NCBI RefSeq assembly: GCF_000204055.1
Contig: NW_006768766.1
Location: 2,904,524-2,968,523 of the forward strand
DNA length: 64,000 nt
Origin: Melampsora larici-populina 98AG31
Lineage: Eukaryota; Basidiomycota; Pucciniomycetes; Pucciniales; Melampsoraceae
Direction: 5' to 3'
Part shown: positions 10,841 through 23,036 of the stretch, piece after piece
Position numbering within the stretch: position 1 is the stretch's first letter
Layout: each line of letters opens with the position of its first letter
Position numbers and translations under genes: made by a program
Notes under the pieces: model-generated
The model's input: the letters and a program-made list of their open reading frames with translations, nothing else
What the model was told of the DNA's origin: nothing
Database searches by the model: none

Positions 10841-12677
10841 TCAGGATAAAGAAGCACCAATAAAATTAGGAGAAAAACAAATTCCTTTATCTGTTCTGAT
10901 TCTATAAACTTTATTGTCATTTGAATTCGGATCTTTCCAACAAGCTTCTTTACTTTCAAGTGTAGTAAAATCTATCAAAAAAAAACCAAAAGAAAAACCA
11001 AACCAAAAAGAAACCATAAGCATAAAAACTCATAGTTCAAATCCATGGTATTATAAAAAATGGATGGGATTGGGTTTCGGGGGGGGGAAAGAATTCAACT
11101 CAACTTGGTTGAATCATTTCAAATTGTTTTTTCTTTGGATTTAATTGTTCAATCGGTTTTTCATTCTCAAATCCTTCAAAATAAACTCGATCACCAGGTA
11201 AAGAACCAACTGGAGGTTCAATCAATTCAACACTACCTTTTCCATCTTTCCCATCTTTAGAAGTAGCCTATCCAAACCCATCGATCCAAAAAAAAAATTC
11301 AATACACAAAACAAATCACATTCGGTGTGGTTTGGTTTGGATTCGGATTTGGGTTTTCAAAACTTACAGCTAAAACCATGGCAAAACTTTTGACTCCTCT
11401 CATATTGGCAGGTTTTAAATTACAGATGCCTACCAAGACTTTATCTTTCATTTCTTCAATCGGAATATAGTTGACTAATCCACTGACTACCGTTCGAAGT
11501 TCAGGTTCACCAAAATCGATTTTTTCCACATAAAGTGAATCTGCATCTGGATGTTTTTCCACTAAAACAACCATCCAAGACAGGTAATTCAAATGATTAG
11601 ATTTGGTACAAACCTTTTGTTTTTGTTTTTGAGTTCCATGAGACTTAAATCACTTACCATGAACGATCTTACCTACCCTCATATCTATCATATGAGGCAT
11701 CGGTGGTCCTTCCACAACCACAGCGGTCGATCCAGCCGCTTTCTTACCCTCATCTTTCTTTTTTTCCTTTTCTTTCTTTTTACTAGACTGATTACCTTCT
11801 CCAGAAACATTGGGTGTAGGTTTAGAGCTCACTTCGCTCGTTGATCCTTTTGATCCGTTTTCATTGACTTTGGTTTCTTTTTTGTCTTTTTTAATTGGGG
11901 GTGGGACTTGAGGTCTTGGGATTTCTGGTACGTCTTCTACATTGATAGGGATTTTGGAGAGGGTGGTGGTTTGGATGGCTGTTTGAACTGATGGATAGTT
12001 TTGGATGAAGTCGAAATGACGAGTGATCGAAGGATGGTTCGTAAGATCGGTTTGGACTGATCCTTTCTTTTGATCGAAAAAGCAAAAATCATCCATGTTA
12101 GGAAGAGGTTGATGAATGGTAGGAGAAGAGTTTAAAACTTACGATATAAGAATGTAGTTTAGTAAAGACAACTAAATCGATTGCTGTTAATCCTTTTCCA
12201 ATCATAAAAGTTCTAGATTGAAGATAACTATCTAATTCCTAACCCAACTCAAAACCCAACATTAGCATCTAAAATCTTTCCTATTATTCAATGATGTTTC
12301 TTACTTTTAAAACTTGTGGTTTTTGAATTTCAAAACTCTCCATACTTTTTAACCAACTCATTGCTACTTTTTTTTCATCATCATTACTAGCAATCAAACC
12401 AGGACAATGTTTTTGATTTAAAGTTTCTAAAATCGAACTTAATCCAATAACCGAATCCGATTCATTCAAAACTTGAAGACTAAGCTAAACAAAAAAATCA
12501 AAAATTCAAAGTCAATTCAAATTATCAATCTTTCAAACTCTTTGTGAATATGTTTTGTCTTACCTCTTTGGATGAAGTTTCCAAAACCAAGTTTGGCAAA
12601 GAGTTTTTGAGAAAGATTTCGATGATAAGATGAAGTGTAACATCACTATTAGGAATGTTTAATTGAATGTTTGACAT
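10841..12677 (-). CDS. ARC1: ARC1/AIMP1-like cofactor with EMAP-II tRNA-binding domain
   Basis: Homolog of yeast Arc1p (G4p1), which binds tRNA and delivers it to methionyl- and glutamyl-tRNA synthetases in the cytosol. Seven exons join in frame: 12677-12564, 12484-12305, 12238-12143, 12066-11658, 11561-11368, 11267-11105, 10971-10841; 428 residues. Residues 1-160 resemble a GST-C-type helical domain ([41 protein letters not shown]). A Lys-rich linker (about 188-240, [14 protein letters not shown]) should bind RNA nonspecifically. From about 256 comes the OB-fold tRNA-binding domain: [70 protein letters not shown]. The start is the only ATG upstream of exon 1 in frame. Divergent from the G3BP-like gene. 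Confidence 0.92.
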
Positions 12678-14229
12678 TTGAGTGATTGAGATTTGTGGAT
12701 GTGGTAAAAAGTTTGGATTAAAAGGTGCTGACCGAATTGCAAGAGTTTGATGAACTGATCAAAGTCAAAAACCATATTTCAAGTTTGAAAAGTTGCATCG
12801 AAACATGTGAAACTCATGTTCAAGATCGTGTAACATTCGATTGACATCCCTCTAAGAAACACCCGTTGAGCAAATTGAAGATTGCATTCGAATATTCCAC
12901 CATCACTTTCCCATTTGAGATTCAAACAAAGTCAAAACCAAAGTCAAGAAACCACTTTCAAGAAACCATCCTTATCATTCTACGTCTTTACCAATCCGAT
13001 CATTCTCATCATCTTTCATTCCATCTCAAACTCAAACCTCCAAAACAAACCAAGCGATGATCGAAACCAACCTAAGCCAAATCTGAACTTCGAATCAACT
13101 ATTTTAGTGAATTTGTTTAAATGATTTATAAAACTGATGGTACCAGAATTGAGAAAAACCAAGTCGATAGCTTTTGTTTATTGGATTTGATATTTTGAAA
13201 GATCGAATTTGATCAGAATACATCGTTTTTCTTAAAGATTTAGATGATATATTTTGTTTTTACAATTTAGGTTTCTTTACTTTTGTTTTTTTTCTTTGGT
13301 TCTCTTATTAGCCATGATGAAAGGTGGTTTGATTTCAATAGGTTTTCATCAGGATGATTTGATGATCATGCTGTGAAATCTATTGAACACTCTTACTGAG
13401 CTACATTGTATCTTGTATTTTTATCTTTGATTACCCACTTCATTTGGATTAATTTGTTCAATCTTCTAGAAATTTAATCAAGAATTTAAATGGTATTGTA
13501 ACTAGTTTGAGAGTTGACCATGAAAAGAAGATGTGATTTTGATTCCATGGAATTGACTGAATCCAACCTGATTGAGAATCTTGAGAGGGAGACGAAAGAC
13601 GCGTCGAGAGAAATGTAGTTTTTTAGTGTTTCATAAAAGTGTTGTTTTCCAAACTGATTTTCTTTCTCATTCATGGTTAGGTTCTGGCTGTGAAGAGTTT
13701 TCTTCGAATTTCAATTGAATTTTACTTTTCCCCCAAGGTTTTGTTATGTTATGTTTTGGTTTTGATTTTTGGTTAAGTGGTTGAATATTTTTTTTCACTT
13801 TTTTTTTACTTTTGATTTCAAGAGTTGATTACATAATCTATTTCGATCATCATCATCATCATCAACAAGAATCCATCCATCTATCCAAAAGTAAGTGATC
13901 TTCTCAGTCTCAGTCTCACTCTGATTTGATTCTCATTCTCAATATCGACTTACTCAGTTTTCTAACTACTTCTTACACAGTTCATCAAATTATCTTATCT
14001 ACACTTTAAATCCTAAACCCATCAGAAACCCATCATCCAAACCTCGATCAACAGAAACCCAACCAAACAAAATCAAACCAAACCAAAAAAAAAAACAAAC
14101 ATTCAAAGAGTTTTTAAAAGATTCAAAAATACCATTTGTTTTGCTTTTCTTCTGCTTCATAAAAAAGAATCTTTTTCTTTATAATTTAACAGAAGATTAT
14201 TAAAACAGTTTCAAAACATAAAAAAAAAG
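12678..14229. other. Shared intergenic region of the ARC1-like and G3BP-like genes
   Basis: About 1.55 kb between divergent start codons. The region next to 14230 has a long A/C-rich and pyrimidine-rich leader typical of fungal promoters. No further gene is supported; short frames at 12866-13124 are low-complexity. Confidence 0.5.
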
Positions 14230-16453
14230 ATGGCTAATATTAGTTCGGTTGCAAAGAGTGCTCAAAATGCTAGTGGTTAGTCTTTTTCCATTCTTGATTC
14301 TTCAATTTCTCATCTCAAACCCCATCGATCCTTATCATCTCCAAAAACTCTTGATTAACGTTTTGGAATCTTGTTTTTTTTTCGATCGAATAGAGATCGG
14401 ATGGGCTTTTGTACCTCAGTATTATACTTTTGTTAATAAAGATCCGTCTCGTTTACATTGCTTTTACACAAAACGATCAACGTGAGCATTACTTCTTTTC
14501 TTTTCTCATCAACAAAACTTTTCAACCCAAATCTCTAACCAAGAGTCCACTTTTGATCAGTTTGATTCATAGTACCGAAGGAGAAGAAGCAACCCCATGT
14601 TTTGGTCAACAGGTAAATTCCTTTCAAACAGCTTTTCCAGAAATCCCGATCACTAAACTTCACCGCGATCTCGATCATATAGGAAATTCACGATAAATTC
14701 ATGTCACTCAACTTTGATGATTGTAAAGTCTTTGTATCAAATGTCGATTCTCAATCATCAGCAGATGGTGGGATCATTGTACAAGTCTTGGGTGAAATGT
14801 CAAATGGTGCTGGTCCTTGGCGTAAATTTGCTCAGACTTTCTTTTTGGCTGAACAACCTAATGGATTCTTTGTTTTGAATGATATCTTTAGGTAACGTTT
14901 TAGTTTTTGATTTTTTTTTACTTACAGTTTGATCAGATTGGATTCTAGTTGAATTCAGATTCTAATCTTTTTGAATTGGTTTTGGATTTCATCAGATATA
15001 TTAAAGAAGAAGTTGAAGAAGGTGATGATGAGCCTGAAGCTGAACCGGTGACGGTTACAGAAGATGTTCCAAGTTCTGAACACAGCTTAATCTTGTCCAA
15101 TACCGATGCTCTTCCTCCTGCATACCAACCCGAGAGCTCCTCTACACCATTACCAGCGGCACCAGTTGAAACTAAACCTGTCGCTTCTACCTCACCTGCT
15201 CAAAACAATCCTTCTTTCGCCGCGTCTTCAGCTGGACCTACTCCTTCAGCCGAACCTGTTGCTGGAACTCAGAGTCTTGGCCCTTCTAAAGTCAATGGTT
15301 TCCATCCAGATCAAGTAGATGTGAAACCACCGGAGGCTCCGATCGAGCCAGTTGCGGCCTCTGAAAGCTCACCTCCTGCTGCTGCTGCTGCAACACCATC
15401 CGCTAGTGCTTCCCCAGCTGCTGGCCCTTCCTCTACATTGGCCCAAGCCAACACAAATAACGTAGAGAAGACAGATGTCGGGACTACTAGTCTACCCACC
15501 CCAGCCCAACCATCTGCATCTTCACAAGCTCCTTCTGCTAACGGGCGATCAGCTAGTGGACAATCGAAATCAGCACCAATCCCAGCTTCTGTTGCAACAC
15601 AGACGAAACCCGTCGAGGCCACTCCTCCACCAGCTCCAGCTCCTTCGGTTCCTAAGACATGGGCTAGTCTTGCAGCCAGTGGTAAGAGTGCATGGGGACA
15701 AGGTCATCTTGCAGCATCTCAAGGCGTTTCAACTGCTCCTAGTGCTCTCTCTCAGTCTGGTGTCGAGTCTTCTTCCCAAACACCTCAACAAAGACCTGCT
15801 GCTGCCTCACATACCAATCCTGGTTGGTTAACTTATCATTATCTTGATCGGTTGAATGGTACACTAATCTACATCTATTGTTTTTTTTGGTTTCAATAGT
15901 CGACTCAGTTTCAACTGGTGCATGTTTCATCAAGAGTGTTCATGAAAACCTGGATGAGAAATCACTTAAAGATCAATTAACCAAACGATTTGGACCGATC
16001 AAAGATTTAGATGTCATTCGAACTAAAGCATGTGGATTCTTAGAGTTTCAATCGATTGAATCAGCCAAGAAAGCCATTCAAATGTCATTACCATTCAATC
16101 TAGGTGGTAAAGGTGGGATCTCAATCAATTCCAATGGTGAAGAGTTTATGATTGTGATTGAAAGTAAACGACAACCTGGGGAAAGAGGTAGACCGATTGA
16201 TGCTGGACCTAAGAGAGGATTTGGTGGTGGAAACGGTGGTGGTGGTGGTGGTGGTGGTGGTGGTGAACGAGGTGGTCGATCTGGTGGTGGTGGTGGCGGT
16301 GGCGGTGGTGGTAGTGGTAATTTCGGAGCTAGAGGTGGTAGAGGTGGAATGGAAGGACCAAGAGGAGCTGGTCGTGGTGGTAGAGGAGGAGGAGGAGGAG
16401 GTGGTGGTGGTAATAACAACAATAATAGTAGAGGCATCTCACATCCTAAATAA
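14230..16453 (+). CDS. G3BP-like protein: NTF2-like domain, RRM, Gly-rich tail
   Basis: Resembles metazoan G3BP, yeast Bre5 and fission yeast Nxt3: an RNA-binding scaffold in stress granules that partners the Ubp3-type deubiquitinase. Six exons join in frame: 14230-14275, 14394-14481, 14561-14612, 14683-14891, 14996-15822, 15900-16453; 591 residues. The NTF2-like domain is residues 10-132 (EIGWAFVPQYYTFVNKDPSR, then NGFFVLNDIFRYI). An acidic then Pro/Ala/Ser-rich linker (about 133-408) contains WASLAASGKSAWGQ. The RRM (about 410-490) shows CFIKSV and KACGFLEFQ. The tail has poly-Gly runs with RGG/RGGRGG repeats. GGT repeats make reverse-strand poly-Pro shadow frames. Confidence 0.9.
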
Positions 16454-17231
16454 TTTGTTTCTTTTTGTTTTCCTGAACCCCCCCTACTCCCCCGCCGTCC
16501 CTCAACAAAAGAAAAAAAGTTTAAATGAATAGATTCTCTTATAGTAAGTTTATGAAACCAAAAACTAAAGAACAAAGAAAAAGAAAAAAAAACCTCGTTC
16601 AACTTATGTTTTTTTTTGTTTGTTAGAAATTATGATGATCTTTAAGAGTTTATATGAACCTGTTGCTTTCTTTTTTGTTGGTTTTTGAAAAAACTTTTTT
16701 TCAAATTTTAAAAAATAAATAATGACGTCTTAGAAACTTATGATGATGATTACCTTTGGGAAACTTGTGAATGGTTTCATAGGATACTGTTTGAAAGTTC
16801 TTTTTTAATCCCCCCACTACTACCGCTACCACTTATGCTTCTTCCTTTAAAGATAATCTTATTAGTTGATTAAATTCTAAGACTTTTAGTTCTTTGCTTT
16901 GTGTGTGTGGGTGGTTGTTTGTGATCTTTGGATTTTCTTTGTCTTGAAGACATAACAAAGAAAAAGTGGTTTTTGGTTTATGCAAAGTTATGAAAAAGTT
17001 ATGAAAAATGGAAGAAACTTGAGAACTTTTTTGTTAAATGAGGATGGATTAATTGTTTGTTTGCAGGTAGAAATATATGATGATCATGATGATGGTTTAA
17101 TTGATTGATTAGTTTGATGATTGATTGGTTGGAAAATAGTTTCAAATAACATATGATCATTCAACCAAAAAAAGGGAACAAACTTGTGGGTTTTGGTTCA
17201 AGAGAGAGAGTGTGTAAGATGTATGGAGATG
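16454..17231. other. AT-rich intergenic region
   Basis: Holds the 3' untranslated region of the G3BP-like gene and the left flank of the Harbinger element. No gene seen. Confidence 0.5.
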
Positions 17232-17592
17232 TTAGGGCCAGTTCGGCTGATTTTCCCAAAAATCGTTACACAAAAACGAAATTTCAATCTGCCCATCAAA
17301 AAGAGTTTTTGATGGGCGGATAGAGATTGTCGTTTTAGATTACCGAACAGTCGTCTAAAATGGTCAACGAAAGATCAAAATGATCATCGTTGACCATTCA
17401 TCATCCCATTTGACTGTTCGGTAAAGATGAAATGAAAAGCAACTTTCGATCGAAACTTGAAAATCGATCGATCCGTTTCAAATCTCATCCATCCTTTCAT
17501 CACGGTCATCAACGACCAAAATCATCGTTACTTGACCAAAATCATCGTCCCTTCTGTATCATCAGACCACAATTCCCGTGATTTAAAACATC

Positions 17593-19133
17593 ATGGAGCA
17601 CCGTCCACGCTCTTCTCTTCAATCTCTCACACCTGAGAAACGTGCCAAACATCAAAAACTGCTCAAACTACAGTTTCTCAAACAGCTTCTTGCTGTTTAA
17701 CACCAACAATTTCAAGTGTTTTGTTACTTTAGCACTGGTGTACAGGCCTGTGCAGCTCAAATCTTGCCTCATCTCACCAAAACTCCGCGTCTTACATCCA
17801 TCCTCAGCGGTCAGGCTTGGATTGATGAGCTCATTGCTAGTCCAAACAACTCGGTTTTCTATGATAATCTTGGAATGAACAAACACGTTTTTTTCGAACT
17901 ACGTTCAGTACTCGAAGAAACTGGAATTTTATATGACTCTCGTTGGATCACCGGAACTGAGAAGTTGGCAATACTTATCTATACAGTCATTACCGGCCTG
18001 TCTAATCGTAAACTCCAGAACCGTTTTCAAAGATCGGCTGATACTATTTCTAAGTAATTCATTTATCATTGATTTTTTTTTTTTTCGAATTTTCTCATCA
18101 CTATTCTGACATGTCTTCTTTGGGCTAGGACAATCAATCACCTTGTGAAAGGAATCTCCAATCAAGGAGAATTACTTGCCAAATACATCACTCTTCCCAA
18201 TGCCAACACTCCTCTCCCCGATACCTTTTCTGACAATATGAAGTTCATGCCGTATTTTAAAGACTGCATTGGTGCAATCGACGGTACACACATTCCGGTC
18301 ACTCCGCCAGCTTCTGAATATATTCCTTTCTCTAATCGTAAAGGCTATACATCTCAAAATGTCCTTGCTGCGTGTAATTTCAATATGGAGTTTATTTATC
18401 TATTAGTCGGAGCTGAAGGAAGTATGGCCGACGGGGCTCTTTGGACTTTGGCTTGAAGTCGCGATCTTACGATTCCAGCTGGAAAGTATTATCTTGGTGA
18501 CGCTGGCTTTGCTCTCACCGAAGATTGTATTGTTCCTTATCGAAAAGTCCGTTATCATTTACGAGAGTGGGAAAAAAAAGGTTTCAAGTGAGTTTGTTTC
18601 TTTGCTCAACTTTTTGGTCATCAATCTCATACTTGTGTTTGTCTTTCTTCTTCTCACCACTCCTATCTTTTCATCTTAGACCAATGAATAAAGAAGAACT
18701 ATTCAATCTTCGACACGCTAGTGCACGTAACATCATTGAGCGTATCTTTGGAGTTTGCAAGAAGCGCTTTAAGATCATGGCGCATGGGTGTGAATACACC
18801 ATCAAGATTCAAATTTCAATGGTTACTGTTATGTGCTTCATTCACAACTTCATTCGTGTTAAAGATCCGAAAGGTTCAGCTGAAGAATTCCCTCAATTCG
18901 GAGAAGGATTCATTCCCGACCCTCGAGATAATACGCAAGCGCCTACTCAAGAACAATCTGGTTATCTTCAAGAATTTGGTAGTAATGTTGATGGTAATAA
19001 CTAAGCTAAACAACTCAGAGATCAAATTGCAGAAGACATGTGGGTAGATTATCAGAAAGAGATTGCAAGAAGAGAAAATATAAATAAAAATAACCGAAAA
19101 CATCGGCAACCTCTTACGTTTCCTGATCTTTAA
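17593..19133 (+). pseudogene. PIF/Harbinger DDE transposase with three in-frame stops
   Basis: Nuclease of the Harbinger element (DDE_Tnp_4 type). Three exons join in frame: 17593-18053, 18129-18587, 18680-19133; 457 codons. The catalytic core shows [30 protein letters not shown] and NIIERIFGVCKKRFK; the C-terminus keeps AEDMWVDYQKE. Stops are TAA 17698-17700, TGA 18454-18456 and TAA 19002-19004, each flanked by family-like sequence in the same frame. The TGA fits CGA to TGA after T; the two TAA codons fit CAA to TAA. The copy cannot make full transposase unless these are sequence errors. Confidence 0.88.
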
Positions 19134-19445
19134 AGCATATGTAGCTATTGTGATTCTTATTTGGCAACTCTCATTAAAGTATTTTTAATTCATAAATGTA
19201 TCATTTATCACAAGTATCATAACTATTTTTATCTTACATGTATTACAAGTCTCACTTATAAGTATTTTTATTTTGCATTCATTAATCAAATATTTTGTAA
19301 CTATTTGTTTTATGCCAGTTCCTCTCAACTCATAGATTCACTTGAATCTTTCATATCATACTGGCACTTATACTGGTTAACATTGCAATCACTTAAAATC
19401 CATACAGTCAGTACTACATTTGTATCAGCGTGTATTTATACAACT

Positions 19446-19670
19446 GTAGTTAACAACATTTTATTTAAAAGGTTTATTTGATTTAATACTAAAGATCAAC
19501 AGTCACTATTTTTTTTATTTAAAGGTTTAAATACTAAAGATCAACAGTCACTATTTTTTTATTTAAAGATTTAATTGGTTTTAAACTAAAGGTCAACAGC
19601 TACTATTTTTTTATTTAAAAGTTTTAATTGATTTTATACTTAAGATCACACAGCTACTATAATTTCATTT
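19446..19670. repeat. Tandem repeat between the two Harbinger genes
   Basis: Four degenerate copies of a roughly 48-bp AT-rich unit containing AAAGATCAACAGTCACTATTT. Lies in the shared 3' region of the convergent genes. Confidence 0.75.
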
Positions 19671-19677
19671 GTAGTCT

Positions 19678-19798
19678 ACACATAGATGATAGATGATGAA
19701 AAGAATAATCATGATCAGTCAGTGTGTATTGGATGCATATACACATAGATGATAGATGATGAAAAGAATAATCATGATCAGTCAGTGTGTATTGGATC
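19678..19798. repeat. 63-bp direct duplication overlapping the SANT gene stop
   Basis: The segment starting ACACATAGATGATAG at 19678 recurs at 19741 with near identity. The second copy overlaps the last codons of the minus-strand Myb/SANT gene, so the first is a downstream duplicate of that gene's 3' end. Confidence 0.85.
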
Positions 19799-21221
19799 AC
19801 GAGCTGGTGTATTGAGATAAGTTTCAGCAATGAGAGGCTTTTCAACGAATAGATCTAAAGCAATGTAGCGTTGAGTATTTTCGAGGGATGATTTGTAAAT
19901 TAAAGCAACAGCTGAAGCGTGAGTTGAAGGCTTGTCAGATTGAATCGTGTTAGCTGCATGGTCAATCGATGCTGAAGTGGAAGCAAAGGAACTTTGGATA
20001 TTGGAGCCAAACTCCTTCATATCAGTTGACATCCCATCAAGAATTTGTATACCCAATTGTTTCTTTGATTTAGTCGGAGCTCGAGCAGCTAAAGCTACCT
20101 TCGACTTGCGGTGTCGCTTCGCTGCTGAAGGTTCATCAGAATCCGTGTCGTCCTTGGGTTTAAAGTTGGCCTCAGGTGAATCAGATGTGTCAGAAGGAGG
20201 CGATTTGGGGGAGGGATGATGTCCAGGTGGTGAAGAAGAGAAGCCACGATCAAAAGGATCGTTGGCTTGGTCAGCAAAAGGGGATGGGACCTTGGTTGTA
20301 TTGATAATCGGGCTAGTGGAAGTCGAAGCCAGAACAGGTTTATCAACAAGTGAAGTCGAAGTTAGGGTGTTATCGACAATTGAAGTCAAAGCTAGGGTGT
20401 TATTGACAATCAAAGTCGAAGACATAGCGGGTTTGATCGAACCCGTAACATACTTGCCCGTAGCCTTGTGGCCTTCGACTAAGGTCCCAATGGCATCGAA
20501 GAGGGGAAATGGGCGTCCTTTCAACCAAGCGTAGTCTTTGGCCATTGCACTCTTCTTCAAGAGACAAAGAAGTCAGTATATATGAAAAGCAAAAGTAAAA
20601 AAAAGGAAACTTACTTTATCAGCTAGAATTGGCGCCCAGACTTCATCAGGTAGGTCAATGCAGCCATCCTTCCATCCTGCACCACTGAGGCCATTGAGGT
20701 GTTTGTAATCGGTGTAAAGTTTTGATAACTGTAAGAGGAACAACATCAATAAAAAAACAATAAAAGACAATAAAGAAAGATAGAAAAAGATAGAAAAAGA
20801 TAGAAAAAGAAATACTTACAGCATACCAGTGAGTCTTACAAGCTTTCACGGTCTTGGCTCCACTAACAGTAACTAAATCACTACCAGGAATCTTCTTCCT
20901 TTCAGTTCCTTTGAGTTTAGTTTTGACTTCAGTCCAAGTCGCAGATTTGAATCCATGCGCCGTAGTAGCGTTTTGAGGTCCAATCGCTGCGTTGGCAGGC
21001 TGACGTTCAGCAGTCAGGGCCTCGATGAAAATGGCGTTGTTGTCATCGTCCCATTGGGCCTTGGTTGGGGTCTCGGCAATCAGAGGGTTCAAAGCAGTTG
21101 GAGCAGCCAATGAGATTGAAGTACTCGGATCTAGAGTGGTCGGTGAATGGACTAGAGGTCAAGCGGCTCTGGGAGCTCGCGGTCGTTTGGCTTTGGCTTT
21201 GGGTTTGTCGGTGGTAGACAT
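19778..21221 (-). pseudogene. Harbinger Myb/SANT-like DNA-binding partner, one in-frame stop
   Basis: In PIF/Harbinger elements this second protein binds the element and helps nuclear import of the transposase. Three exons join in frame: 21221-20820, 20728-20615, 20554-19778; 430 codons. A basic N-terminus (KPKAKAKRPRAPR) precedes a Myb/SANT-like trihelix domain: AQWDDDNNAIFIEAL, FKSATWTEVKTKLKG, CKTHWYAL, YKHLNGLSGAGWKDG, then WLKGRPFPLFDAIGTL. A Ser/Thr/Pro-rich middle and a basic patch (AAKRHRKSK) follow. TGA at 21159-21161 breaks the N-terminal tail; it follows a T and CGA would restore Arg. Translation from a later start could still give the SANT domain. Confidence 0.85.
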
Positions 21222-21564
21222 ATCGGTCTACTGATAACACAAGGGTGACGAAAACAATACGACGGTGATTGATTGAAACTGATAAGACGAGAATGATAGA
21301 ACTAGAAGACAAGAGTGATAGATGGCAGTGATAGAACTGAAGATGACGGTTGAATAGCGCAAAAGCAAGGATAGAAGAACTGAAGATGTTTGTTCAGGAA
21401 GGCGATGGTGGAAGACGGCACAATCACAATAAAAAGATGGCGTATAGGAGATAGAGGAAGCTGATCAGTGATTGAAAGGGTGAACAATAGAAAAAGAACA
21501 ATGACAGAAGATCGAAACGAAGCTGAGCAACGGAAGTGTGTGAAGGAAATAAAAGGTCATGGAA

Positions 21565-21582
21565 AGAGAGAGAGAGAGAGAG
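21565..21582. repeat. (AG)n microsatellite in the Harbinger right end
   Basis: Nine consecutive GA dinucleotides. The surrounding 21600-21834 segment repeats GAGTTTTTGG and its complement as subterminal motifs of the element. Confidence 0.7.
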
Positions 21583-21869
21583 TCGATTGGAGGTGAAGGG
21601 CAAAGATGGAGGTGAGGGTCCAAAAAGAGTTTTTGGGTTGAAAAACAGCCTCAAGGCTGTTTTTTGATTTCGACAGTTTTTGATGAAATGCTGTTTTTGT
21701 ATTTGGGTCGATGAAAGTTGCCGAACGCCGGAGTTTTTGACCAAATCCAAAAACTCTGTTTGGCCAAACAGAGTTTTTGGCTTTGGTGGGGTTTTTGGCC
21801 AAAAACCGTTTTTGGTTTCCAGCCGAACGGGCCCTTATATAGGTAAATACAAGAATCTTGTAGTACAAA

Positions 21870-23036
21870 TAGCGGTGTGCAAACCTACGACCCAACTTGA
21901 AAACCCATGAGAAAAACCCATGAAAACCCAACTTGTTTTTAGTTTTTTTTGACGGGTTTTTTTGATGGGTTGCCCTCAAAAGGTTTGAACACCCCAGCCC
22001 CCATCACAACCTAAGACAGTACAGTCACAGCTCCTGTCATCACTTGATGCCTTGATTTTACTTCACATCGCTTGTCTTGCATCCACCACATCCATGACTT
22101 TTCTTCAAAATCTACTTGCTTGTTTGATGAGGGTGTCCCTCATGAAGTACAATGCTGATGCCGATGCCAACAACAGCAATTTAGACAAGAATATTTGAAT
22201 CAAAACAATCTCTGACTGGTAGAAGTCTACTCATTCTCAAAAGTTGATTTAGACATGTTTCTCTTTGAAATAGAACGATCTCTTTTGATTTCTTCATATT
22301 GCAAGAGTTGAAACAAACTAAAGAAACCGATCTTATATAGCAGAGTTTAAAAAAAGGTATTCAAAGATAATCGATTAAAATAAAAAAGATTGAAACAAGT
22401 CACTCTCTAGAACTAACTGCAATTTTTGGTTGATCGATTAAGGTAAAAAAATGAAACTATTTGATAATCCAATAATGGAGCTGTGGATGATAAAACATTA
22501 TCACCTATTCCTAGTATCACTTCTTCACGAGGAAAATGATAAATTGAAAGGTTGAACGTTATGAAGAAGAAGTTGACCGAGATCAAATTTATAATAATGA
22601 TGAACTTGTTAATCAAATCAAATCTAATTGTGTTATATCTTTTACATAAAAAGGTTTTTGCAGCTCGGCATTCATCTTTGAGATTGTGATGTTTTCTTTT
22701 GTGGCCAATTTGGTAGCTCGATCAGTCGTCATCATTTTGGACATCTCTTAGGAGGAGTTGAAGCTAATGCGTTCTTGAGATTTTGTAGCACGAGTTCCAG
22801 GAGTTGATGGGGATGTAAGACTGTTTGGTGGAAGGTTTCTGGACAGTTCGGAGGTGTTGTGTCGGCAAGGAAGGGGGATGTTGGACTCAGCTAATTTTCT
22901 TTCTTTGATGGGTGATCAGATCTAGCCAATTTCAACCCATGAGAAAAAACCCGTCAAAAAAACCCAAAACCAAGTTGGGTTTTCATGGGTTTTTCTCATG
23001 GGTTTTCAAGTTGGGTTGTAGGTTTGTACACCGCTA
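21870..23036. mobile_element. Non-autonomous element with about 110-bp inverted termini
   Basis: Left arm 21870-21980 and right arm 22925-23036 are near-perfect inverted repeats starting TAGCGGTGTRCAAACC and containing AACCCATGAGAAAAACCC-type motifs. Length 1,167 bp. The start resembles hAT termini. No matching 8-bp duplication is evident, so the insertion is old or the flanks were altered. The interior has no supported gene. It begins only 33 bp beyond the Harbinger duplication. Confidence 0.75.

Larger units (their letters stand above)
17235..21834. mobile_element. Complete PIF/Harbinger DNA transposon, 4,600 bp
   Basis: Ends are GGGCC(A/C)GTTCGGCTG inverted repeats, one mismatch in the first 15 bp. 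Both sides carry TTA (17232-17234 and 21835-21837), the 3-bp TWA duplication of this superfamily. Two convergent genes lie inside: the DDE transposase (plus) and a Myb/SANT-like protein (minus), the standard two-gene set. The interval between them contains tandem repeats. Confidence 0.92.

Noticed and set aside
15311..15622. 103-codon reverse frame with Ala/Gly-rich translation
   Set aside because: Antisense shadow of the Pro/Ala/Ser linker of the G3BP-like gene.
16078..16602. 174-codon reverse frame with poly-Pro
   Set aside because: Antisense of the GGT/GGA repeats that encode the Gly-rich tail.
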